Positions 52,814-61,733 of a DNA stretch of 64,000 nt are shown piece after piece. The stretch's first letter is position 1; each line of letters opens with the position of its first letter. The position numbers were made by a program, and so were the translations under genes. Source of the stretch: JACCWP01 sp963785115 (lineage in GTDB: Bacteria > Actinomycetota > Actinomycetes > Propionibacteriales > Nocardioidaceae); the NCBI GenBank assembly GCA_963785115.1, contig CAWATY010000007.1:195400-259399 (forward strand), read 5' to 3'. Under the pieces are notes generated by a model. That model did not search any database. It was given only the letters and a program-made list of their open reading frames with translations, and had not been told where the DNA came from.

Positions 52814-54082
52814 GTGGCCCTGCGCATCCTCGCCGCCCGTCCGAGCCAGCAGCTGCTCACGCTGCCGTGGCACCTGCCGCTCGAGGAGTGGCCGGACGAC
52901 TGCCAGGTGCCCCTCGCCCGGGGCATCAGCCGGCACATCGTGCGCTTCGTCCGCGTCGACCACGAGGTCTTCGCCGCGAAGGAGACCCGCGAGGCATGGG
53001 CCTGGCGCGAGTACGGCCTGCTGCGCAACCTCCGCCGCCTCGACCTGCCCACCGTCGAGCCGGTCGGCGTGGTGACCGGCCGGGTGACCGAGAACGGCAC
53101 CGAGCTCGAGCCGTGCCTGCTGACCCGGCACCTGCCGCACTCGTTGCCCTACCGGGCGCTGTTCTCCCAGCGGCTGCGTCCCGAGACGATCCGCCAGGTC
53201 GTCGACGCGCTCGTGGTGCTGCTCGTGCGACTGCACGTGGAGGGGTTCTGGTGGGGTGACTGCTCGCTGTCCAACACGCTGTTCCGGCGGAGCGCGGGCG
53301 AGTTCGCCGCCTACCTGGTCGACGCCGAGACCGGCGAGCTGCACGAGCGGCTCTCGGACGGGCAGCGCGCCCACGACCTCGACCTGGTCGAGACCAACGT
53401 GTTCGGCGAGCTGCTCGACCTCGAGGCCGGCGGCCTGCTCAGCGAGGAGGTCGACCCACAGGAGCTGGTGGCGCGGGTGCTCGAGCGCTACCAGGCTTTG
53501 TGGAGCGCGCTGACCGGCGTCGAGGAGTTCGACTCCGGGGAGATGTGGCGGATCGAGCAGCGCATGCACGCGCTCAACGAGCTCGGCTTCGACGTCGAGG
53601 AGCTGGACATCGTCACCGACTGGGACGGCGCGTCCGTACGCATCCAGCCGGCTGTGGTCGAGGCCGGGCACCACCGTCGGCGGCTGCAGGGACTCACCGG
53701 GCTCGACGTCGAGGAGCCGCAGGCCCGACGACTGCTCAACGACCTGGATGCGTTCTCGGCCAGCCAGGACCTACAGGGTGAGGACCCGATGGTGGTGGCG
53801 CACCGCTGGCTGACGACCGTCTACGAACCGCTCTGGGCGATGGTGCCCGCCGAGTTCCGCGACCGGCTCGAACCGCCCGAGCTGTTCCACGAGGTGCTCG
53901 AGCACCGCTGGTTCATGTCGCAGCAGCAGGGCAAGGAGGTCGACTTCTTCGACGCCGCCCGCGCGTACATCGACGAGCAGCTGCCGCAGCGGTCGCAGAC
54001 GCTGTCCGGAGCCGTACCCGCCTCGCTGGAGCCCGGCCTCGAGCCCGCGTTCGGCACCGACGACGACATGATCGACTCATGA
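52814..54082 (+). CDS. DUF4032 protein (lipopolysaccharide-kinase-like fold)
   Basis: 422 aa from GTG at 52814. Kinase-like features: FAAKETREAWAWREY (Lys in the AKE position), LHVEGFWWGDCSLSNTLF (HxxxxxWGDxxxxN catalytic loop) and YLVDAETGELH (metal Asp). The C-terminal half is DUF4032. No signal or membrane helix. Function unknown; the kinase-like N-terminal half suggests small-molecule or protein phosphorylation. ATGA overlap with the next gene. Confidence 0.85.
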   Translation: MALRILAARPSQQLLTLPWHLPLEEWPDDCQVPLARGISRHIVRFVRVDHEVFAAKETREAWAWREYGLLRNLRRLDLPTVEPVGVVTGRVTENGTELEPCLLTRHLPHSLPYRALFSQRLRPETIRQVVDALVVLLVRLHVEGFWWGDCSLSNTLFRRSAGEFAAYLVDAETGELHERLSDGQRAHDLDLVETNVFGELLDLEAGGLLSEEVDPQELVARVLERYQALWSALTGVEEFDSGEMWRIEQRMHALNELGFDVEELDIVTDWDGASVRIQPAVVEAGHHRRRLQGLTGLDVEEPQARRLLNDLDAFSASQDLQGEDPMVVAHRWLTTVYEPLWAMVPAEFRDRLEPPELFHEVLEHRWFMSQQQGKEVDFFDAARAYIDEQLPQRSQTLSGAVPASLEPGLEPAFGTDDDMIDS

Positions 54083-54699
54083 GTGACGACCCGCGGACCA
54101 CGTACGCCGAGGCGGTCGCCTGGTGGGTCGGCCTGGTCCGCCGCGTCGACACCGACGACAGCATCAGCTGGGACGCGCCGGGGCTCGGCGTCTGGACGGT
54201 CCGCGACCTGGTCGGACACACCAGCCGGTCGCTGCTGACCGTGGAGTCGTACCTGCGGGAGGGACCCGGGCCCGAGGAGGCGCTGTCGGCGGCCGACTAC
54301 TACGAGGCGTGCCGCCCCCTGCTGGCCGACGCCGAGGCGGTGGCCGAGCGGGGCCGGCAGGCGGCAGCCGCACTCGGCGCCGAACCGGTGGCTGCGGTCA
54401 CCGAGATCGTCGACCGGGTGTTGCCGCTGGTCGCCGCCGCTGGCGTCGACGCATACATCGCCTCGCCCGTGGGTGACCTGTGGCTCGCTGACTACCTGCA
54501 GACCCGGATCCTCGAGCTGGTCGTGCACGGCTGCGACCTCGCCGCGGCGTGCGCGCTCACCGCCGACGTGCCGGAGGCGGCGGCTGCCGCCGTCGGGGCA
54601 CTGGCCGGACGGCTCGCGGCCCGGGGCGGTACCGCCGGCGACCTGCTGCTCGCCGCCACCGGACGGCGCGCCCTGCCGCCCGGGTTCACCGTGCTCTGA
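54079..54699 (+). CDS. Mycothiol-dependent maleylpyruvate isomerase-like (DinB fold) protein
   Basis: 206 aa. The DinB/MDMPI N-terminal four-helix bundle has WTVRDLVGHTSRSLLTVESY, with the first metal His, and ILELVVHGCDLAAA, with the last. A metal-binding fold used by mycothiol transferases in actinobacteria. Substrate unknown. The gene converges on the 54722-55090 frame with 22 bp between. Confidence 0.82.
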   Translation: MSDDPRTTYAEAVAWWVGLVRRVDTDDSISWDAPGLGVWTVRDLVGHTSRSLLTVESYLREGPGPEEALSAADYYEACRPLLADAEAVAERGRQAAAALGAEPVAAVTEIVDRVLPLVAAAGVDAYIASPVGDLWLADYLQTRILELVVHGCDLAAACALTADVPEAAAAAVGALAGRLAARGGTAGDLLLAATGRRALPPGFTVL

Positions 54700-54721
54700 G
54701 CGGTGACGGGCGGCCGCCCGC

Positions 54722-55090
54722 TCACCAACGCAGCCCGGCCCCGGTGAGGGTCAGCTCGACGTCGGTGCGGGAGTCATGCCCCAGCGGCACGGACGGCTCG
54801 GGGTCGCAGGGGCACACGGCGTGCCACGCCTCGAGGAGGGTCGCGTCGTAGGCCAGCCGGAGCGCGCGGACGTGGTGTGCCTTGGCCGACACCCGCCCGG
54901 ACTCGACCGCCTGCAGCTCGGCGGCCAGCCGACGCAGCCGGGCGGAGAGCTCCTCGATCGGCGGGCCGGAGGCTGCGGGATGGCGACGGACCCGGCGCTC
55001 CACCAGCTGGTCAGGCAGCCACCGGATGGCGTACCAGCCACCGAGCACGACCCCGACCCCGACGGCCAGGGAGATGACGTCGTCCACCAC
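54722..55090 (-). CDS. Hypothetical protein with N-terminal membrane helix
   Basis: About 122 aa if begun at GTG 55090, which has GGAGAGG 8-10 nt upstream; GTG at 55120 or 55087 are alternatives. One hydrophobic segment (VISLAVGVGVVLGGWYAIRW) is followed by a basic loop and a coiled-coil-like stretch (IEELSARLRRLAAELQAVES). Two cysteines (CPCD) lie near the C-terminus. Not recognised. Confidence 0.6.
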   Translation of the reverse strand: MVDDVISLAVGVGVVLGGWYAIRWLPDQLVERRVRRHPAASGPPIEELSARLRRLAAELQAVESGRVSAKAHHVRALRLAYDATLLEAWHAVCPCDPEPSVPLGHDSRTDVELTLTGAGLRW

Positions 55091-55168
55091 GGTGAGCCTC
55101 TCCGGCCTCCATCGTGCCACCGGTCCGCCGACCGTGGGCCCCGACTGCGTGAGCGGGACCCGCGGCGG

Positions 55169-55396
55169 TCACACCGGGACGGCCTGGCGACTCCCCACCG
55201 CCGCCCAGACCCAGTGGGCCAGGTCCACCACCCGCGGGCCGGGCCGCGCGAGCGCGAGGGCAGCGCCGTCCGGGGCAGCAGGGTCGGCTGCCAGGGCGTC
55301 GGCGGCGCGCAGCGCCGTCTCCAGCGTTCGCGAGCCCGGCCGCGGGTTGCCGCACAGCACGGTGACGGGACCGGCGGCGGCCGTGGTGGGGACCAC
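55169..55396 (-). pseudogene. N-terminal fragment of an NAD(P)H-dependent FMN reductase
   Basis: 75 residues from GTG 55396: VTVLCGNPRPGSRTLETALR is the FMN-phosphate loop of flavodoxin-like reductases (GxPRxxSxT), but the frame stops at 55169 where a full enzyme has 180 or more residues. Nothing like the missing part is seen downstream. The promoter and palindromes in front of it look intact. Confidence 0.6.
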
Positions 55397-55432
55397 GATT
55401 AAAATTATCGTGAGTCACTCAACTTGATGCAA
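55394..55432 (-). promoter_or_regulatory. Promoter with two palindromes before the reductase fragment
   Basis: On the minus strand TTGCAT (55432-55427) and GATAAT (55409-55404) are separated by exactly 17 bp. The -10 lies 7 bp before the GTG at 55396, giving a leaderless transcript. Two palindromes overlap: CACGAT-N7-ATCGTG at 55394-55412 and TGAGT-C-ACTCA at 55411-55421. This AT-rich patch stands out in GC-rich DNA and looks like a repressor-controlled promoter. Confidence 0.65.
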
Positions 55433-55451
55433 GAACCGTTTCCGGCGTGGC

Positions 55452-56606
55452 TCAGCGGCGGTGCTCGGCGAGCAGGTGGCGGGCGATCACCAGGCGCTGC
55501 ACCTGGTTGGTGCCCTCGAAGATCTGGGTCACCTTGGCCTCGCGCATGAACCGCTCGACCGGGTAGTCGCTGGTGTACCCGTAGCCGCCGAGGACCTGCA
55601 CGGCGTCGGTCGTGACCCGCATGGCCGCGTCGGTGGCGACCAGCTTGGCCACCGAGGCCTGCCGGCTGAACGGACGCCCGGCGTCGCGCAGCCGGGCCGC
55701 GTGCAGGTAGCACGCGCGCGCCGACTCCACCGCCGCCTCCATGTCGGCGAGCAGGAACTGCAGGCCCTGGAAGTCGGCGACCGGCCGCCCGAACTGCTCC
55801 CGACCGACCGCGTACGCCGCCGCGACGTCGAGGGCTGCCTGTGCCAGCCCGGTCGCGCAGGCGGAGATGCCGAGCCGCCCGGAGTCCAACGCGGCAAGGG
55901 CGATCCGCATCCCCGCGCCCTCGCCGCCGATCAGCTGCTGGGAGGGGACCCGCACCTCCTCGAGCAGCACCTGCGTCGTGGTCGAGCCGGTGAGGCCCAT
56001 CTTCTTCTCGGGCGCACCGAACGCGAGCCCGTCGCTGTTCGCGGACACCTGGAAGGCCGAGATCCCGCGGGTGCGATCGGGCGAGGTGCGCGCGAACACG
56101 AGGTAGAAGTCGGCCTCGCCGCCGTGGGTGATCCAGGCCTTGGTGCCGCTGAGCAGGTAGTCGTCGCCGTCGGGCACCGCCTTGGTGGCCATCGCGGCGA
56201 TGTCGGAGCCGGCCTGCGGCTCGGACAGGCAGTAGGCGCCGAGCTGGGAGCCGCCGAGCATCTCGGGCAGCAGCCGCTTGCGCTGCTCGTCGTCGCCGTA
56301 CGTCGCGAGGGCCCAGCACGCCAGCGAGTGCACCGACACCCCGACGCCGACGCTCATCCAGGCGCCGGCGATCTCCTCCAACGCCTGCAGGTAGACCTCG
56401 TACGGCTGGTCGCCGCCGCCGTGCTCCTCGGGATAGGGCAGCGCCAGCAACCCAGCCTCGCCGAGCAACCGGAACACGTCGCGCGGGAACGTGCTCGTCG
56501 CCTCGTCGGCGGCCGCTCGCGGTGCCAGTCGCTCGGCCGCGATCTCGCGGGTCAGCGCGAGGAGGTCATGGGCCTCCTCGGTGGGAAGCAGACGCTCGAC
56601 GGCCAT
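55452..56606 (-). CDS. Acyl-CoA dehydrogenase
   Basis: 384 aa from ATG at 56606. Family signatures: AYCLSEPQAGSDIAAM, AWITHGGEADFYLV, REQFGRPVADFQGLQF, QVLGGYGYTSDYPVER and the end KVTQIFEGTNQVQRLVIAR, in which the catalytic Glu is in IFEGTNQ. FAD-dependent first step of beta-oxidation or related acyl oxidation; chain specificity unknown. The DUF427 gene ends 5 bp before its start. Confidence 0.95.
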   Translation of the reverse strand: MAVERLLPTEEAHDLLALTREIAAERLAPRAAADEATSTFPRDVFRLLGEAGLLALPYPEEHGGGDQPYEVYLQALEEIAGAWMSVGVGVSVHSLACWALATYGDDEQRKRLLPEMLGGSQLGAYCLSEPQAGSDIAAMATKAVPDGDDYLLSGTKAWITHGGEADFYLVFARTSPDRTRGISAFQVSANSDGLAFGAPEKKMGLTGSTTTQVLLEEVRVPSQQLIGGEGAGMRIALAALDSGRLGISACATGLAQAALDVAAAYAVGREQFGRPVADFQGLQFLLADMEAAVESARACYLHAARLRDAGRPFSRQASVAKLVATDAAMRVTTDAVQVLGGYGYTSDYPVERFMREAKVTQIFEGTNQVQRLVIARHLLAEHRR

Positions 56607-56611
56607 GCCGG

Positions 56612-57472
56612 TCAGGGTAGGTGACCGCCGCCGCGCGGGGTCGGTCTGCTCCACGGCGACACCGGGCGGGGACGCAGCTCGCCGTCGACGGTGATGTCGA
56701 CGTGCTCGTTGAAGAAGGCGACCATGTCCTTGACCGGCGCCGCATCGGGGAACGGTTCGCGATAGGTCCAGCAGACGTCGATCTCGCCGTCACGGGTCGC
56801 CACTGCCCAGTAGTCGGCGAACCCCTTGTACGCGCACACCGTCCGGCTGGTGCTGGACAGCAGCGCCTCGATCCGCACGTCCTCAGCGGGCAGGTACCAC
56901 CGCGGCGGCAGCATGGTCTCGACGAGCACCGACGGGTGGTGGCTTTCCGCCAGCAGGACACCCTCGCTCTCGACCCGGACGTGTCGGGCCGTGCGCCGGA
57001 CGTCGATGCGCTTGAACGGGTCGCGGGCGTGTCCCACGGCCGGCTCCTCCTCCTCGAGCCAGCGGTCGAAGGCACTGAAGTCCAGCACCACGTGTCCGGG
57101 GAGGTCGGCGTCCTCGAGCCGGAAAGCACGCCCCTCCCGCCAGCGGCCTCCGATCTCGACGGCCAGCTCCTCGCCGGGCGCGGTGTGCAGCCGGAACATC
57201 CCCGGCGGGAGCATCCGCAGCCCGGGGATGACCTCCGCGGAGTGGTCCGCGTATTCGGGCGGCGGCCGACGGATCGGCCGCAGTCCGATACGCACATCCT
57301 GCTCCGGCACCGCGTAGTAGGGCACCATGCGGCCCGGCTCCCACACCACCTGCGCCCGGTAGGAGTCGACGGCCAGCCGGTCACCGTCGAAGGCGCGCAG
57401 CCGCACGTCCATCGGTTCGTGCAGCAGCACGTCACGCGTGCCCAGCCAGGCCAAGCCTGCTCGTCGTGCCAT
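56612..57472 (-). CDS. DUF427 family protein
   Basis: 286 aa with two DUF427 barrels: the first around FKRIDVRRTARHVRVESEG with VLVETMLPPRWYLPAEDV, ending in TRTVCAYKGFADYWAV-like TVCAYKGFADYW, and an N-terminal divergent one (WEPGRMVPYYAVPEQDVR). Function unknown; often near redox or stress genes. Probably in an operon with the acyl-CoA dehydrogenase. Confidence 0.88.
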   Translation of the reverse strand: MARRAGLAWLGTRDVLLHEPMDVRLRAFDGDRLAVDSYRAQVVWEPGRMVPYYAVPEQDVRIGLRPIRRPPPEYADHSAEVIPGLRMLPPGMFRLHTAPGEELAVEIGGRWREGRAFRLEDADLPGHVVLDFSAFDRWLEEEEPAVGHARDPFKRIDVRRTARHVRVESEGVLLAESHHPSVLVETMLPPRWYLPAEDVRIEALLSSTSRTVCAYKGFADYWAVATRDGEIDVCWTYREPFPDAAPVKDMVAFFNEHVDITVDGELRPRPVSPWSRPTPRGGGHLP

Positions 57473-57529
57473 CGGACGACTGTCGGACGGACGCGAGCAC
57501 GCGTCAAGGCCGAGAGGGATGAATTCACC

Positions 57530-57566
57530 TTGGACTTATATAAGTATCCACTGATAGTATCACGGC
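57530..57566 (+). promoter_or_regulatory. Promoter/operator of the ArsR-type gene
   Basis: TTGGAC (57530-57535), 17 bp, GATAGT (57553-57558), and the ATG at 57567 falls near the expected transcript start, so the mRNA is likely leaderless. The 12-bp palindrome ACTTATATAAGT (57534-57545) lies between the two elements and is probably the autoregulatory ArsR-type operator. Confidence 0.65.
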
Positions 57567-57932
57567 ATGCACGCGTTCGACGTCCTGGGCGACCCGGTCC
57601 GGCGCCGGATCCTCGAGCTGCTGGCCGACGGCGAGCAGCCGGCGGGTCAGGTGACTGCGGTCGTGCAGGACGAGTTCGGCATCTCGCAACCCGCGGTGTC
57701 GCAGCACCTGCGGGTGCTGCGGGACAGCGGCTTCGCCACCGTGCGACCGGACGGCGCCCGACGGCTGTACGCGGTCGACTCGGCACCGTTGCGCGACGTC
57801 GATGCGTGGCTCGACCCGTTCCGGCGGTTCTGGACCCCGCACCTGGACGCGCTCGGCACCGAGCTGGCGCGCGGCAGGCGGCAGCGCCGGACCCGTACCG
57901 ACGACCCAGCAGCCACCAGGAGGAAGCAGTGA
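57567..57932 (+). CDS. ArsR-family regulator
   Basis: 121 aa winged helix: FDVLGDPVRRRILELLADGE, then FGISQPAVSQHLRVLRDSGF (recognition helix) and VRPDGARRLYAVD (wing). No cysteine metal site is evident. ArsR genes coupled to SRPBCC genes usually sense organic or cell-surface signals. It overlaps the next gene by GTGA. Confidence 0.94.
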   Translation: MHAFDVLGDPVRRRILELLADGEQPAGQVTAVVQDEFGISQPAVSQHLRVLRDSGFATVRPDGARRLYAVDSAPLRDVDAWLDPFRRFWTPHLDALGTELARGRRQRRTRTDDPAATRRKQ

Positions 57933-58579
57933 TCGACGTCGCTCACCAGATCGAGGCAGTCCGCCGCGAGGTCGGGAGCCGGGTGCTCGAGGCCGGCGAA
58001 GCGCGGACGGTGACCGTGAGCCAGACCTACCCGGCGAGCGTCGACGACGTCTGGGACGCCTGCACCAACGCCGAACGCATCCCGCGGTGGTTCCTGCCGG
58101 TCGCCGGCGACCTGCGCCTCGGCGGGCGCTACCAGCTCGAGGGCAACGCGGGCGGCGTGATCGAGACCTGCGACCCGCCGCACGGGTTCACCGCGACGTG
58201 GGAGTACGGCGGCGACGTCAGCTGGATCGAGCTGCGACTGTCGGCGACGGACGGCGGCACCAGGTTCGAGCTCGTCCACGTCGCGCACGTCGACGACGAG
58301 CGGTGGACCGAGTTCGGTCCTGGTGCCGTCGGCGTCGGCTGGGACCTCGGGCTGCTGGGACTGGCCGGCCACCTCACGCCCGGTCCGACGGTGAAGCCCG
58401 ACGAGGCCCCCGCCTGGATGGCGACCGACGAGGGTCGTCGGTTCATGCAGCTGAGCGCCGAGCGGTGGGGCGACGCCGACGCCGCCTCCGGGGTGCCACC
58501 CGACGTCGCCAGCGCTTCCGCCCGCCGCACCGCTGCCGCCTACACCGACAGCTCGGTCGACCCGGCCGCTGACGGCTAG
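57929..58579 (+). CDS. SRPBCC (AHSA1-like) family protein
   Basis: 216 aa from GTG at 57929, with AGGAGGA upstream. START-like fold: VTVSQTYPASVDDVWDACTN, RIPRWFLPVAGDLRLGGRYQ, FTATWEYGGDVSWIELRLS. Such proteins bind hydrophobic ligands and are commonly translated with an ArsR regulator as here. Its last bases overlap the convergent S33 peptidase by 4 bp. Confidence 0.9.
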   Translation: MIDVAHQIEAVRREVGSRVLEAGEARTVTVSQTYPASVDDVWDACTNAERIPRWFLPVAGDLRLGGRYQLEGNAGGVIETCDPPHGFTATWEYGGDVSWIELRLSATDGGTRFELVHVAHVDDERWTEFGPGAVGVGWDLGLLGLAGHLTPGPTVKPDEAPAWMATDEGRRFMQLSAERWGDADAASGVPPDVASASARRTAAAYTDSSVDPAADG

Positions 58580-60594
58580 TTGGCCAGCAGGGTCACCGCC
58601 ACCCTTCCGTGCCCCAACGCGCCCCGGAGTCGGAGCAGGTGTGGCGGTCGGTGTGACGCCCAGATCCCCTCGCCGGTGATCCGGCCGTCACGGCCGTGTG
58701 GCCCCCGCACCCGCACCCGCCATGTCAGCTCGTCGGAGGCGTACACCAGCGTCGACCGGCCCGAGACCACGACGTCGCGGGCGAGCCGGACCCGGTCCAG
58801 ACGTACCACCGCGTGGTCGGAGGCGGTGTAGTCGTAGCTGAACGTCCCGCCGCGGAGACCGTGGGCCTCGCCGACGGCGTCGGGGGTCTGGAGGCTCAAC
58901 AACCACGCATCCTGAACCGTGCGAGCGGCCACCGTCGCGACCCGCCGGTCGAGCCGCGGGGCATGGTTCGCCGGCAGGGCAGCGGCCGGGCGCGCGCCCC
59001 GCGCCAGCAGCGGGAAGTCCGACGAGGCCCGGAACGGGAAGTTGGGGGTATCGGCGCAGCTCGTGTCCCCGGTCTCCAGCGTGCGCAGGAACCGCACGGT
59101 GATCTGGACGGAGCAGGGTCCCGCGAACACGGTGGTGTGTCCCGCACCCGCGATGCGGACCCGGTCGGCAGCGGTGAGCACGCGCCGGACGCCTCCCGCC
59201 AGTGAGGCAGGGGTCGTGGGATCGAGCTCACCGCTCAGCAGCAACGCCGGCACGTCCGACGTCGCCCCCGGCCGCACCGCCGGCACGAAGCGGTCCGGGG
59301 CCGGGTAGCCGATGCACAGGTCCGGCGGGTAGATGCTGGTCAACGCGCGCGGGGCGAACGGGGCGTACTGCTGCTGGGGCAGCCCCTCGAGGGACTCGGC
59401 GTACTTCTCGCGGCGGACGGGCCGCGGGTCGGTCCGGTCCCAAGCAGGGTTCATGTCGTTGCAGAACGCCGCGGCGTTGGCCCCGTTGGAGAAGACTCGA
59501 TTCGGGTCGTCGCCGGGCAGCCAGGTGAGCGGATTCTGCGCTCCGAGCCGGAGCAGCGGCTTGGCGTCGCCGTGCCGCAGCGCGTCCGCGACGGCGGCCA
59601 GCTCGGCCGGGGCGTCCTCGTCCGCCGTGACCAGCCAGGCCAGCACCCGCTCGCTGACCCGCACGTGCCGTCGAACGCCGGTCAGGTCGTGGGCGTACCC
59701 CACGACCGGCCGCTGGCGCACCCGCGCGGCCAGGTAGTCGAGCGCCCGCTCCGCACGGGGCTGCTCCTGCGCGCAGGCGGGGGCGCGGCGACAGTGCACC
59801 GCCGCCGCGTGGTCGGCGACCGGCCCCGACCCGTAGGCGTACATCCACGGCTGTGGGTTGCCGCGGACCGGGATGGGCGAGTCGGCCACCACGGCGCGGA
59901 CGCGCTCGGGGAAGCGAGTGGCGTAGGCCTGCTGCTCGACGGTGCCGTACGAGGCGGCCCAGTAGCTGAAGCGCGGGATGTCGAGAGCCTGTCGCACCGC
60001 CTCGAGGTCGAGGGCCACGTCGCCGCTGCCGTAGCGGTCCGCGGCGTCGCCGAGCTGGCGGCCGCAGGCTCCGTACGAGCGGATGAACTCCTGCCGGGAG
60101 TCGACGTCGGCCATCACGCCGGTGCAGTCGATGAGCCCGGACCGCCCGGTGCCCCGGCGGTCCACGAGCAACAGGTCGCGGTGCGCCAGCAGCGGTTGGA
60201 GGATGAACGAGACCACGAACCGGAAGTTGTCCGCGCTGGAGGCGCCGCCGGGGCCACCGGCCGTCGCCAGCAGCACGTCGTTGCGCGCCGGGCCGGGGTC
60301 GCTGTGCGGCAGGTACATGAAGCCGATCCGCAGCGTGCCTTGCGACGGGTCGGCGCGGTCGAGGGGCACCGGCACCCGCCCGCACAGCCACGCCGGGTCG
60401 ACCTGGCACGGGTGCATGTCGACCCCCGGACGGTGCACCAGCCGGTCCACCGACCCCACCGGGAGGTCGGCGGTCACGGACCGGGCATCGGCGCGCCACG
60501 GCGGGTCAGCGCGGCCGGCGCCCGCGGGTGCCGGTGCGAGAAGGGTGGCTGCAGCGACGGCGACCACGGTGATGACGACGATGCGAGACCTCAC
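58576..60594 (-). CDS. Secreted alpha/beta-hydrolase (S33 tripeptidyl aminopeptidase-like)
   Basis: 672 aa. Signal peptide (VVITVVAVAAATLLAPAPAGA). VPVPLDRADPSQGTLRIGF and LLATAGGPGGAS (oxyanion), LLLVDRRGTGRSG, the nucleophile region YWAASYGTVEQQAYATRFPE (Ser in ASYGT), LLLSGELDPTTPAS (Asp) and GAGHTTVFAGPC (His) follow the family order. A C-terminal ~150-residue beta-rich domain after the hydrolase is additional to usual S33 enzymes. Confidence 0.88.
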   Translation of the reverse strand: MRSRIVVITVVAVAAATLLAPAPAGAGRADPPWRADARSVTADLPVGSVDRLVHRPGVDMHPCQVDPAWLCGRVPVPLDRADPSQGTLRIGFMYLPHSDPGPARNDVLLATAGGPGGASSADNFRFVVSFILQPLLAHRDLLLVDRRGTGRSGLIDCTGVMADVDSRQEFIRSYGACGRQLGDAADRYGSGDVALDLEAVRQALDIPRFSYWAASYGTVEQQAYATRFPERVRAVVADSPIPVRGNPQPWMYAYGSGPVADHAAAVHCRRAPACAQEQPRAERALDYLAARVRQRPVVGYAHDLTGVRRHVRVSERVLAWLVTADEDAPAELAAVADALRHGDAKPLLRLGAQNPLTWLPGDDPNRVFSNGANAAAFCNDMNPAWDRTDPRPVRREKYAESLEGLPQQQYAPFAPRALTSIYPPDLCIGYPAPDRFVPAVRPGATSDVPALLLSGELDPTTPASLAGGVRRVLTAADRVRIAGAGHTTVFAGPCSVQITVRFLRTLETGDTSCADTPNFPFRASSDFPLLARGARPAAALPANHAPRLDRRVATVAARTVQDAWLLSLQTPDAVGEAHGLRGGTFSYDYTASDHAVVRLDRVRLARDVVVSGRSTLVYASDELTWRVRVRGPHGRDGRITGEGIWASHRPPHLLRLRGALGHGRVAVTLLAN

Positions 60595-60746
60595 GGCAAA
60601 CCACCCACTCCCAGCGGCCCACCCTGCGCAGCAGGATGCTGCACCGGTGCGGTGGACTCCGCAAACAGATTCACCTGGCGAACGCGCGTACCGGTCCCAA
60701 AGGTTGGAGCCCTGGGACAGGAAGTTTCCGCGGGCTCCGCCGCGCC

Positions 60747-60782
60747 GGCGTCAGCCCCGGCGTCAGCCCCGGCGTCAGCCCC
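60747..60782. repeat. Three tandem copies of a 12-bp unit at the rlmB 3' end
   Basis: GGCGTCAGCCCC is repeated three times. The first bases of the third unit contain the rlmB stop codon (TCA at 60775-60777). Each unit has a stop in that frame, so array length changes would not alter the protein. Confidence 0.75.
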
Positions 60783-61731
60783 GGCGGCGGGCGATCTCGT
60801 AGAGCGCGATGCCGGCGGCCACACCGGCGTTGAGCGACTCGAGACCGGAGGCCATCGGGATCGAGACCAACACGTCGCAGTGCTCACGCACCAGCCGGGA
60901 CAGGCCGGCACCCTCGCTGCCGACGACGAGGACGAGCGGGCCGTCGGCGAGGTCGAGGTCGACCAGCGAGGTGTCGCCGTCGGCGGCGAGGCCGGCGACC
61001 ATCAGACCGGCCTGCTGGTAGGCGACCAGCTGGCGATTCAGGTTGGTGGCGCGGGCGACCGGCAGCCGGGCAGCCGCGCCGGCCGAGGCTTTCCACGCCC
61101 CCGCGGTCATGCCCGCCGAACGCCGCTCCGGGACGACGACGCCGTGCGCACCGAAGCCGGCCGCGGAGCGCACCACGGCGCCCAGGTTGCGCGGGTCGGT
61201 GACGCTGTCGAGCGCAACGATCAGCGGCGGCCGTCCGGACTCGGTCGCGCGCGCCAGCAGGTCGTCAGGGTGGGCGTACTCGTAGGCGTGCACCCGGGCG
61301 GCGACCCCCTGGTGCACGGCACCGTCGGTCGAGCGGTCGAGCTCGGCCTTCGGGACCTCGAGGATCCCGATCCGCTTCTCGGCGGCGGTGCGGAAGACCT
61401 CGCGGAGCCGGTCGTCGCGCTCGGCCCGCTCGGCGACGTACAGCGTGCTGACCGGGACTCCGGCGCGCAGCGCCTCGACCACCGCGTTGCGCCCGGCGAC
61501 CCACTCGGCGTCGTCGGCCGCGCGGTTGCGGCGCGGCTTCTGACCGGCGCCGGTGCGCTTGTCGGCCGTCGCACGCTTCGCCTTGTAGGCCTTGTGGTAC
61601 GGCCGGTCGGCTGCCTTGGGGGTCGGTCCCTTGCCCTCCAGTCCGCGGCGTACGCGGCCGCCCGAGCCCGCGGTGGGGTTGCCCTTCGCGGTGCTGCGGA
61701 TCGCGCCGCGACGCTTGCTGTTGCCTGCCAC
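60775..61731 (-). CDS. rlmB: 23S rRNA (guanosine-2'-O-)-methyltransferase RlmB
   Basis: 318 aa from GTG at 61731. A basic, Gly/Lys-rich N-terminal extension of ~70 residues leads to the substrate-binding domain (VAGRNAVVEALRAGVPVSTL) and the SpoU knot with ALDSVTDPRNLGAVVRSA, LVVGSEGAGLSRLV and IPMASGLESLNAGVAAGIAL. It methylates the ribose of a G in the 23S peptidyl-transferase loop. Two bases after the cysS stop, so the two are in one operon, a common actinobacterial pair. Confidence 0.95.
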   Translation of the reverse strand: MAGNSKRRGAIRSTAKGNPTAGSGGRVRRGLEGKGPTPKAADRPYHKAYKAKRATADKRTGAGQKPRRNRAADDAEWVAGRNAVVEALRAGVPVSTLYVAERAERDDRLREVFRTAAEKRIGILEVPKAELDRSTDGAVHQGVAARVHAYEYAHPDDLLARATESGRPPLIVALDSVTDPRNLGAVVRSAAGFGAHGVVVPERRSAGMTAGAWKASAGAAARLPVARATNLNRQLVAYQQAGLMVAGLAADGDTSLVDLDLADGPLVLVVGSEGAGLSRLVREHCDVLVSIPMASGLESLNAGVAAGIALYEIARRRG

Positions 61732-61733
61732 GG

